Assembly (NCBI GenBank): GCA_964528535.1
Contig: CAZGSQ010000025.1
Location: 1 to 41,227, forward strand
Direction: 5' to 3'
Length of the DNA stretch: 41,227 nt
Source of the DNA: CAINVV01 sp964528535
GTDB taxonomy: Bacteria; Bacteroidota; Bacteroidia; Bacteroidales; Prolixibacteraceae
Part shown: piece after piece, positions 9,388-16,362 of the stretch
Numbering within the stretch: the stretch's first letter is position 1
Layout of the letters: the number at the start of each line of letters is the position of its first letter
The notes under the pieces: generated by a model
Databases searched by the model: none
Seen by the model: only the letters and a program-made list of their open reading frames with translations
What the model was told of the DNA's origin: nothing
Translations under genes and position numbers: made by a program

Positions 9388-10374
9388 ATGAGAAATAAAT
9401 ATTTATTCATTATTGCACTGTTTCTGGGTCTATTTAATGGACTCTCATTAATGGCACAGGATAGCCGGTATGCAGACGCAGTAAGCACTGTCTGGCCAAA
9501 AGGGAAAGGCCTAAGCTTTTTTATTGTAAGCGACCCGGGACGCAATGGATTCGATCAGCAAAAAATAGTGGCAGAGAGAATTGGTAACCTGGCAGGTATG
9601 ATAAACCCAAAATTTATCGTATCCACAGGCGATATATTTCACTTTAAGGGTGTTGAAAGCGTCAGCGATCCATTGTGGATCAGCAATTTTGAATCCATTT
9701 ATGCACATCCCGATCTAATGTGTCCCTGGTATATCGCGCTGGGAAATCACGAACACGACGGCAGCACCAAGGCAATATTTGACTACTCTAAGATAAGTCG
9801 CCGATGGAAAACCCTGACGAATTACTATACCCAGGTTCACAGAATAAGTGAGAAATCAAGTTTGAGAATTCTCTATATCGATACTACTCCCCTGCAACGT
9901 AATTCCAGCCGTCCCATAGATCCTGAGAGATTCCCTGAATTGGCATTACAGGATCCAAATCGTCAGCTGCACTGGATTGATAGCGTTCTTACAGTCAGCA
10001 AAGAAACCTGGACCATTGTGGTAGGTCATCATCAGATCTATTCCAATAACTCATTGGCCAAAAAAGAATACCAGAGCGATGATGAAATGATTAAAAAAGT
10101 TGATCCTATTTTAAAGAAACATAAGGTTGACTTTTATTTTAGCGGACACTGCCATACCTTTCAACATATCCATCATGAAGATACAGATATGGAATATGTC
10201 ATAAACACTTCAGCAGGAATAGCCCGGCCAGTCGATGACAAGGGAGGCAAAGGCACCTTGTTCTGCAGTCCGAGGGAAGGCTTTATGGCCTGCGCGGTAA
10301 CAGACAATGAATTTCACTTTTGGTTGATCGATTTCAAAGGAAATGCAATCTATGATTTTGCCAAAAAGAAATAA
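9388..10374 (+). CDS. Tartrate-resistant-acid-phosphatase-like exported phosphatase, copy 1
   Basis: 328 residues with a signal peptide (1-23, ending SLMA|Q). The order of motifs follows mammalian TRAP/ACP5-type purple acid phosphatases: D49 (VSDPGRNG), D82 (STGDIFHFKGV), N120-H121 (GNHEHDGS), then a 'YSKISRRW' segment strikingly like ACP5, GHHQIY and SGHCHTFQH. The Asp usual after the catalytic His of GNHD is Glu here, and the first block reads SDPG where the family usually has a Trp; the metal-binding N and H remain. A dinuclear-metal acid phosphatase acting in the periplasm or outside is expected. It is 44 bp upstream of its paralogue, with no hairpin between, so both are likely on one transcript. 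Confidence 0.85.
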   Translation: MRNKYLFIIALFLGLFNGLSLMAQDSRYADAVSTVWPKGKGLSFFIVSDPGRNGFDQQKIVAERIGNLAGMINPKFIVSTGDIFHFKGVESVSDPLWISNFESIYAHPDLMCPWYIALGNHEHDGSTKAIFDYSKISRRWKTLTNYYTQVHRISEKSSLRILYIDTTPLQRNSSRPIDPERFPELALQDPNRQLHWIDSVLTVSKETWTIVVGHHQIYSNNSLAKKEYQSDDEMIKKVDPILKKHKVDFYFSGHCHTFQHIHHEDTDMEYVINTSAGIARPVDDKGGKGTLFCSPREGFMACAVTDNEFHFWLIDFKGNAIYDFAKKK

Positions 10375-10418
10375 ACTCTATCTTGTAACCAAAAGCTTCT
10401 AAACGAAATAAATTAAAT

Positions 10419-11363
10419 ATGAAACAGATATATAGCATTTTACTGATATTATTTTTTGCATCCTATTCTGTCAGTGCCCAATCACTTGTCAATCCTGAAA
10501 AATTACCCGACAGTGCGCTCAATTTTATGGTAACCAGTGATATGGGGAGAAAGGGTCTCTCCGAACAAAAAAACATTGCGGTACTTTTGGGAAAAGAAGC
10601 TGATTATAACAAATTCAGCTTCATTGCAGTTGCCGGTGATCCTATTCACGATGATGGCGTGAAAAGTACAGATGACACTGAATGGAAAGAAAAGTTTGAG
10701 AACATTTACACTGCTCCTTCCTTGATGAATATCCCCTGGTATGTTGTTTCGGGAAATCATGAGTACCATGGAAGCGTTCAGGCAATCCTGGATTATTCAA
10801 AGGTTTCCAGTCGCTGGAAAGCGCCTGCAAGATACTATTCGATCGAAAAGACCCTAGACTCAAAGGGTAACAAATGTCTGTTCGTTTTTATTGATACAGC
10901 CCCGCTGATAGACAAATACCGCGAAGAAAAAAGCTACTCAGATGCCGGGAAACAGGATATGGACAAACAATTGAAATGGTTGGATTCGACTTTGGTCTCA
11001 AACAGCGACCGCTGGAAAGTAGTAATCGGACACCACCCGGTATATGCTGATACGCAAAAAGAAGAAAAAGAGCGTACTGATATGCAAAAGAGAGTGGGGG
11101 TTATCCTTGAAAACCGCAAGGCAGATCTCTATATATGTGGTCATATCCATAATTTTCAACATATTAAACCTGCAGGAAAGACTGTGAATTATGTTATCAA
11201 CTCGTCGGCTTCAGAATCCAGAAAAGTCAACAAAACAGATGGCACAATATATTGTAACTCTAACCCCGGCTTCACGGTTTGTAAGGTTACACCAGAAAGC
11301 TTGACCTTTCTTTTCGTTAATTACAAAGGCGAAAGTGTGTATAAGTATGTTCTTAATAAATAG
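10419..11363 (+). CDS. Tartrate-resistant-acid-phosphatase-like exported phosphatase, copy 2
   Basis: 314 residues with a signal peptide (1-20, ending YSVSA|Q). It is a tandem paralogue of the preceding gene with the same blocks: VTSDMGRKG, VAGDPIHDDGV, VSGNHEYHG, YSKVSSRW, IGHHPVYAD and CGHIHNFQHI. Both copies carry GNHE and lack the Trp usual in the first motif. The copies differ most in the linkers, and in copy 2 the residue after the second metal Asp is Pro. The family is a dinuclear-metal phosphomonoesterase. The gene ends at a hairpin at 11412-11460. Two diverged neighbours suggest different substrate ranges rather than simple gene dosage, but this is inference. Confidence 0.85.
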   Translation: MKQIYSILLILFFASYSVSAQSLVNPEKLPDSALNFMVTSDMGRKGLSEQKNIAVLLGKEADYNKFSFIAVAGDPIHDDGVKSTDDTEWKEKFENIYTAPSLMNIPWYVVSGNHEYHGSVQAILDYSKVSSRWKAPARYYSIEKTLDSKGNKCLFVFIDTAPLIDKYREEKSYSDAGKQDMDKQLKWLDSTLVSNSDRWKVVIGHHPVYADTQKEEKERTDMQKRVGVILENRKADLYICGHIHNFQHIKPAGKTVNYVINSSASESRKVNKTDGTIYCNSNPGFTVCKVTPESLTFLFVNYKGESVYKYVLNK

Positions 11364-11364
11364 A

Positions 11365-11901
11365 TCATCTGAAATAGTAGTTGAATGTAAAAGACAATAA
11401 AATAAAAAGGAGGACCCAAGGTAAAGATTTCAATCCCAAAAATTCTTTCACCTTGGGTCCAATTCTTTTTGTAAGTACTGCCAGAAGCCAGAATTTAGTA
11501 GCCTGAGAAAATATAGTTACCAGGCAATAAATGGGCAGGTTCATTTTCAAAATTCCTGATGATATTGAAAATAAGCTATATGGTATCGGAGAAAACGAAG
11601 CAATAAACAAAATCCACACATTCCATTAAAAAAAAAGCGATTGGAAATAGTGAAAGACATCATCTGAAGGTCCTGGTACATGATTGTCTAATAATTCAAG
11701 AAATCCAGTAGATTCGTAATTAAAATTTTCAGCAGTAGCATAACCTAAAAAATAACCGGTCAAAGCGCCTGCGAATATTCCCCAAGTTGCCATAGCGATA
11801 TAATTCCTTGATCTGTTTTCATTTAGAATGACCAGCATACTGAATATAGTTAGTACTGGTAGTGGAAAAATTGATGCATTAACAAATGAACAGATAATCA
11901 A
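11365..11901 (-). pseudogene. VTT/DedA-like (YqaA-type) membrane protein broken by in-frame stop
   Basis: Two open stretches on the - strand, 11901-11626 and 11619-11365, lie in the same frame and are separated by one TAA at 11628-11626. The first half reads FVNASIFPLPVLTIFS and then WGIFAGALTGYFLGYAT. The second reads WILFIASFSPIPYSLFSISS. These correspond to the start, the glycine-rich GxxxGxxxGY helix and the 'FxxxFxPxPxxxxSxxxGxxxM' segment of VTT-domain membrane proteins. The stop falls between LFF and WNVWILF, inside what should be continuous protein. There is no ATG: the frame is open back to 11979 and begins at best from TTG at 11901. I read it as a pseudogene from a nonsense mutation plus loss of the start. 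Two small genes, or a sequencing error in the adjoining nine-A run, are alternatives, but an indel there would shift the frame. Confidence 0.6.
11412..11469 (+). terminator. Hairpin after the second TRAP-like gene
   Basis: An 11-bp perfect stem, GGACCCAAGGT (11412-11422) with ACCTTGGGTCC (11450-11460), is followed by AATTCTTTTT. It is 48 bp after the stop. The same bases lie within the C-terminal part of the broken VTT gene on the opposite strand. Confidence 0.65.
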
Positions 11902-12107
11902 CGCCGATTTACTCCTTTTTAAGTGTTGCGTGTTTGATTGATGTACTAACTTATTAGGTAAGCTTTTACAACCGGTTTGTTAGTCACTTCATTATATTCT
12001 TACAACAAAACTATTACCGAATATTGGAGAGTATATTAATCAAAAGTGACCTTTGTACTAATTCATCATTATCAAAATATTACATAACTGTTTCATGTAG
12101 AATTCAA

Positions 12108-12115
12108 TAAATTTG
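12108..12115 (+). promoter_or_regulatory. Possible Bacteroidota -7 box (TAAATTTG)
   Basis: TAAATTTG matches the TAnnTTTG -7 consensus of Bacteroidota sigma-ABfr promoters. It is 125 bp before the GH1 start. No TTTG is well placed for a -33 element, so this is a weaker candidate than 12174. Confidence 0.25.
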
Positions 12116-12173
12116 TAGTTTGACTTTTTGTGTCTATTTGATTAAAATATAGATAATATTGAGATTATCTGGT

Positions 12174-12181
12174 TACATTTG
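12174..12181 (+). promoter_or_regulatory. Possible Bacteroidota -7 box (TACATTTG) for the GH1 gene
   Basis: TACATTTG matches TAnnTTTG and ends 58 bp before the GH1 ATG, leaving room for a leader of about 50 nt. No clear -33 TTTG lies at the usual spacing. Confidence 0.4.
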
Positions 12182-12239
12182 CCCGTTGTTTAAGCTTAAA
12201 TGACAATTTTTGGGTTTGATTATATTTCAAAAATAGAGA

Positions 12240-13652
12240 ATGGTTCGTCTTGAGTTTTTAAAATATATGGCAGTCTTTAATGCCTTAATAAGGGTAAATC
12301 CCGCATTGAGAAGAAGTCTTGTTGATCCTGAAATAATAAAAGAGAATTTTGGAAATGATTTTTTTTGGGGAGTAGCCACATCTGCATACCAGATTGAAGG
12401 TGCATGGAATACAGATGGAAAGGGGGAATCGATATGGGATCGGTTTACCAATGTGCAGGGTAATGTAAAAGATAACGTTGACGGAAAGGTCGCCAATGAT
12501 TTTTACCACCGGTACAAAAGTGATTTAAGACTTTTAAAAAACCTAAATTTTAATCATTTCAGATTTTCATTTTCATGGGCCAGATTGTTGCCAAACGGCA
12601 CTGGTCAAATCAATGAAAGAGGTGTCGATTTTTACAACAGAATGATAGATTCTTGTCTGGAATTGGGTATAGATCCCTGGGCCATGCTCTATCATTGGGA
12701 CTTGCCTCAGAAGTTGGAAGAAGCGGGCGGTTGGACCAACCGAGATATAGTTGGTTGGTTTAATGAATATGCTGATTTGTGTACCCGCAAATTTGGTGAC
12801 CGCATTAAACACTGGATGGTATTGAATGAACCTGCAAGTTTTACAACACTGGGATATCTTTCTGGTATCCATGCACCGAGCAGAATTGGTTTTGGCAACT
12901 ACCTCTCTTCGGTGCATCATGCTTGTCTGTGTCAGTCTGAAGGGGGCAGGGTTATTCGACGAAATGTGGCCAACAGTCATGTTGGAACTACCTTTTCATG
13001 CTCGTTCACAGAACCGGCAAAACCAACTCCAGATTATCAACGGGCTGCGAAGAGGCTCGATGTTGTGCTGAACCGGTTGTTTATTGAACCTTCTTTGGGA
13101 ATGGGCTATCCAATTCAGGACCTTCCATTTCTCGAAAAGATAGAAAAGTACATCCAACCCGGTGATATGCAGAATCTGAAGTTTGATTTTGATTTTATTG
13201 GTCTCCAGAATTATTTTAGAGTCGTTACCAAGCCTTTTTTGATACCCTATCTTTGGGCCACACGAGTCAAACCCAATTCGGATGCCGAGGTGACGGAAAT
13301 GGGCTGGGAGGTCAATCCTGAGGGTATGTATAATATTATCAAGCAGTTTGCCAAATATCCAGTCAAAGAAATTGTAATTACTGAAAATGGTGCTGCCTTT
13401 CCTGATCATCTAATGAATGGAAGAGTTGCCGACCTGCAACGAATCAATTTTTACAAACGTTACCTTGAGAATATTCTTCGTGCTAAAAATGAAGGTATCA
13501 AAGTGACTGGTTACTTTGCCTGGACTTTTATAGATAACTTTGAGTGGGCCGAAGGATTCCGTCCTAGATTTGGACTTGTCTACAACGATTTTAAAACCCA
13601 CGAACGAATCGTAAAGGATTCGGGTTATTGGTTCAGGGATTTTCTGAAATAA
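12240..13652 (+). CDS. Glycoside hydrolase family 1 beta-glucosidase
   Basis: 470 residues, normal for GH1. The barrel opens with FFWGVATSAYQIEGAWNTDG, whose Gln binds the glycone. The acid/base is E197 in VLNEPAS and the nucleophile is E382 in ITENGAA, so both catalytic residues are present. The C-terminal YFAWTFIDNFEWAEGFRPRFG aglycone segment is intact. There is no signal peptide, so it acts in the cytoplasm on imported beta-glucosides or similar disaccharides. The ATG at 12240 precedes about 35 residues of non-family sequence; the ATG at 12267 is an alternative. It stands alone between a pseudogene and a convergent gene and has no obvious link to the phosphatase/receptor genes. I cannot tell beta-glucosidase from related specificities. 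Confidence 0.93.
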   Translation: MVRLEFLKYMAVFNALIRVNPALRRSLVDPEIIKENFGNDFFWGVATSAYQIEGAWNTDGKGESIWDRFTNVQGNVKDNVDGKVANDFYHRYKSDLRLLKNLNFNHFRFSFSWARLLPNGTGQINERGVDFYNRMIDSCLELGIDPWAMLYHWDLPQKLEEAGGWTNRDIVGWFNEYADLCTRKFGDRIKHWMVLNEPASFTTLGYLSGIHAPSRIGFGNYLSSVHHACLCQSEGGRVIRRNVANSHVGTTFSCSFTEPAKPTPDYQRAAKRLDVVLNRLFIEPSLGMGYPIQDLPFLEKIEKYIQPGDMQNLKFDFDFIGLQNYFRVVTKPFLIPYLWATRVKPNSDAEVTEMGWEVNPEGMYNIIKQFAKYPVKEIVITENGAAFPDHLMNGRVADLQRINFYKRYLENILRAKNEGIKVTGYFAWTFIDNFEWAEGFRPRFGLVYNDFKTHERIVKDSGYWFRDFLK

Positions 13653-13681
13653 GAAACAGGGATTAAATAGGATGGGGGTTG

Positions 13682-14686
13682 TTAATTCCGTTTGTAATAC
13701 GATAAAGCAGCAAGAGTACCCGGGTATTTTTTGATTTCAGAGACTGTATAATAGCCAGTTGCATCTGCAGTGAAGCAGATGGCTTCACCTTGGTGTTCAT
13801 TTCTAAAGTAGGGTGCATCGAATGGCTTTCTAAGTAAAGCATTTAATATCGTTTCATTCGGTAGTCTTTTCCAATACCAGATCTGACCTGTATTCCTTAC
13901 CAGGATTTCAGAGCCGTCCGGTGAGATATCTGCTGCTGTCAAAAGGTCAAACGGAAGCGAAGCCAACTGAATAAGTTTTGTCGTTGATGAAGTTGATTGG
14001 GGATATTTTGCCACGAACAACATGCTGTGAGCTACCTGTTTTGTCATGATGTACAAATCTTTTGTCAGCGGGTCTAAAAGCAACGATTCGGCATTGACTG
14101 CACCTGTTGGATAGGTGAATTTGAGCACATCAGGGATGACATGAAGGATTGTCTGAGAAGAACAATTGGTTAAATCAGGCTCAGCAAAACGGTAAATGAT
14201 GACATAGGGATATACACTGTCGTTGTCGCCAATATCACCAACGTACAGGTAACTTTTGGAATTGTCCGGTCCCGGGCCGGAAGCCAGGTCTTCCCAGTCT
14301 CTGTTGCCGATGCCATCCAAAACAATTTTTCCCAAATCCTCTCCTTTGGCATTTGTGACATAGATTTCATTGTAGTTTCCGCTGTCCTCATGTGTATACA
14401 GCAATCCTGCATTTATCCTGCTTGAGGCCAGACCGGACAATTCCAGCAGATCTTGCCGCTTTAGATTGTTCACAATTGGTGTACTTCCAAATACATTGGT
14501 TTTCTCCAGTAATGACAGATCATATTTTCCATATTTCACTGAATCAACAGCTAACAATGGTGGCGTAACAACATCAGTTAAATCTTTACTTGCCTCAGAC
14601 GATTTATGGCAGCCTGAGAACAGAAAGGATAAAATATAGCAGGAAAGGATAAGCTTCAAAGGCATGTTATAAATTTTAGAAATCAT
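13682..14686 (-). CDS. Beta-propeller lipoprotein, possibly phytase-like/esterase-like family
   Basis: 334 residues with a lipoprotein signal (SFLFSGC, Cys26). The ATG at 14665 (MPLKLILSC) is an equally good start and gives a shorter signal. After the linker come LSGLASSRINAGLLYTHEDS, NRDWEDLASGPGPDNSKSYL, YVGDIGDND, AESLLLDPLTKDLYIMTK and GEAICFTADATGYYTVSE. These Asp/Glu-rich turns at regular spacing look like a six-bladed propeller with metal or ligand sites at its centre, as in the 'esterase-like activity of phytase' group. That family link comes from recall of motifs, not a search. The gene is convergent with GH1 (29-bp gap) and lies downstream of the beta-helix/receptor pair on the same strand, past a strong hairpin. 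An extracytoplasmic phosphate-related role is only suggested by context. Confidence 0.7.
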   Translation of the reverse strand: MISKIYNMPLKLILSCYILSFLFSGCHKSSEASKDLTDVVTPPLLAVDSVKYGKYDLSLLEKTNVFGSTPIVNNLKRQDLLELSGLASSRINAGLLYTHEDSGNYNEIYVTNAKGEDLGKIVLDGIGNRDWEDLASGPGPDNSKSYLYVGDIGDNDSVYPYVIIYRFAEPDLTNCSSQTILHVIPDVLKFTYPTGAVNAESLLLDPLTKDLYIMTKQVAHSMLFVAKYPQSTSSTTKLIQLASLPFDLLTAADISPDGSEILVRNTGQIWYWKRLPNETILNALLRKPFDAPYFRNEHQGEAICFTADATGYYTVSEIKKYPGTLAALSYYKRN

Positions 14687-14711
14687 TTGTCTTTACCCGT
14701 TCGATCAAAAT

Positions 14712-14745
14712 AAAAAAAATGGACGAGCGATCGTCCATTTTTTTT
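14712..14745 (-). terminator. Bidirectional-looking Rho-independent terminator
   Basis: Eight A, then TGGACGA (720-726), loop GCGA, TCGTCCA (731-737), then eight T. The stem is perfect, and the A/T flanks give a U-run on either strand. It lies 15 bp downstream of the beta-helix lipoprotein stop (- strand), so it should end or attenuate the receptor/lipoprotein transcript before the propeller gene. Confidence 0.88.
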
Positions 14746-14759
14746 CAAGCATGTGACTT

Positions 14760-16310
14760 TTAATAAGTATGTTGATTGCCCGTTTTGTCTGTTGGGAAAG
14801 CCCCGAGATCCTTGTTCGGTGGAGTTATATTGGCTCCGTATATTCCTCCTTTTTTAATATTGGCCATTGGTATTCCATATTGCACCAATTTTGGCGCACT
14901 GGGTTTGGTTGGCATGGCATTTTTGCCTGTTCCACCTGGATAAACGCCAGCGCCGATGGCAGGAGAACCTGTTTGAAGATTGAAATTTGCACCTGCAGGA
15001 ATTTGATTTATCCGATATTTTAGGCCTATGCTGTTTGCTGCAAGGTTGTAATTGACAAACAATGGATCGTATTTTAGAGAATCGCCTGCAGTGTTTGAAC
15101 CCGAATTGGTTCCATTTGCCAAAGTTGCTCCGTTTACATAGCCATTAAAGTCATTCGATTGCTTCTTTGTGAACTGAAGCGGTTCAATGAAAACCATGTA
15201 TTGTTCTACACCACCACCCATCGGTTTGCCTCTGCCAATATAGGTTAGGTTGTTATTGTAGCTTGTGTTTAGAGTATCGGCGGGTTTTCCTTTCTCTGAT
15301 CCGTAGGTAATCCTGATTCCTTGCTTGCAATTTGCAATGATATTGTTGTAAAGAAATCCACCTGCATTGGTTTCAGTATTGATAGATCCATTACGTGTGG
15401 CTTTGGTTTGCCTGAATCCGCAATTTACCACTGTATTGTTGTAAATGTTTACATAAGCCGATTTTCCGATGTCACCTGAAGTTTTCAGTCCGTTGGTAGC
15501 TCCGCCGAAACAAAAATTATACGCCATATCACCAATACAACCATCCTTCAGGTTGATTCCTTCTCCACCAATACCGCCGGTTTTTGTAAGGGTATTTCTC
15601 ATGATGCTTACATAAATGTTCTGACATTTTCCGATGCAGTCGTCAGTTGAGCCATAAAACCATGAATCTTCGATAATCATCGTAGCCATTGGAGCCCCTG
15701 AAGCACTGCTCATGAATACGGCATTACGCGGATCGCCTGCCTTTGCGCCAAAGTCCGGTGCATTGATACCCCAAGGGCCACCTGTGTATTCTACATGAGT
15801 CCATCTTAAAAGGAGCAATTTTGCTGAAGGCGAGCACTGTATGCCACCCCAGTAACCTTTGAATGCAGGGTCGTTTGCAGAATCATCTGTGTAACTTACA
15901 TTGGATTTTGGTGTTGTGGCAGTTTCAAAAACCGTAAACCAGTTTGGTTTATCTTTTGAACCATCGCTAACCAATGTTCCGTTGACATAAAAAGCAGGGG
16001 AGGTTGCCGCCGATTTTCCATCTCCATGGACAATGACGGAAGTTCCTGGTTGCAAATACAAGGTGTCACCTGCATTGATGGTAACATCAGACATAATGTG
16101 ATATCTTTTACCTGATTTCATGGTTCCCTTTAATGGAATGGCGTTTCCAGAGGCATCTTTCTGAGGTAAAATCGTATCATTGATGGATTGACCCACCACG
16201 GTCAAAGGGACTGAAATGACGACATTCTCGTCAGAAGAATTTTTGTTGCACGAAAAAAATGAAAGTGCAAGCAAGACAGCAAAACAAAATTGAAAATAAT
16301 TCTTTAACAT
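14760..16310 (-). CDS. Beta-helix lipoprotein partnered with the second receptor
   Basis: 516 residues. The lipobox is LSFFSC (Cys21), followed by NKNSSDENVV. The body is a right-handed beta-helix with a long early section (YHIMSDVTINAGDTLYLQPG, a typical cap-strand start), then GYWGGIQC, THVEYTGGPWG, DSWFYGSTDDCI, GGEGINLKDG, NIYNNTVVNCG and FLYNNIIANC. It ends in NKDLGAFPTDKTGNQHTY, almost the same tail as the truncated protein at 46-1109. Its start is 52 bp after the receptor gene at 16363, on the same strand, so the two form a transcription unit closed by the hairpin at 14712. Inferred role: surface lipoprotein working with that receptor. No enzyme signature is evident. Confidence 0.85.
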   Translation of the reverse strand: MLKNYFQFCFAVLLALSFFSCNKNSSDENVVISVPLTVVGQSINDTILPQKDASGNAIPLKGTMKSGKRYHIMSDVTINAGDTLYLQPGTSVIVHGDGKSAATSPAFYVNGTLVSDGSKDKPNWFTVFETATTPKSNVSYTDDSANDPAFKGYWGGIQCSPSAKLLLLRWTHVEYTGGPWGINAPDFGAKAGDPRNAVFMSSASGAPMATMIIEDSWFYGSTDDCIGKCQNIYVSIMRNTLTKTGGIGGEGINLKDGCIGDMAYNFCFGGATNGLKTSGDIGKSAYVNIYNNTVVNCGFRQTKATRNGSINTETNAGGFLYNNIIANCKQGIRITYGSEKGKPADTLNTSYNNNLTYIGRGKPMGGGVEQYMVFIEPLQFTKKQSNDFNGYVNGATLANGTNSGSNTAGDSLKYDPLFVNYNLAANSIGLKYRINQIPAGANFNLQTGSPAIGAGVYPGGTGKNAMPTKPSAPKLVQYGIPMANIKKGGIYGANITPPNKDLGAFPTDKTGNQHTY

Positions 16311-16362
16311 AATTTTCTTTTAATAGGATTAAGACTAACGATATTTTTATTTGTGGTCATTT

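Larger units (their letters stand above)
11902..12239. other. AT-rich intergenic region upstream of the GH1 gene
   Basis: This 338-bp stretch holds no convincing gene. Its left end continues the open frame of the broken VTT gene to 11979. The right part carries two TAnnTTTG boxes (12108 and 12174), annotated separately. A loose ACTAAC/GTTAGT dyad spans 11945-11984. I see nothing else. Confidence 0.6.
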
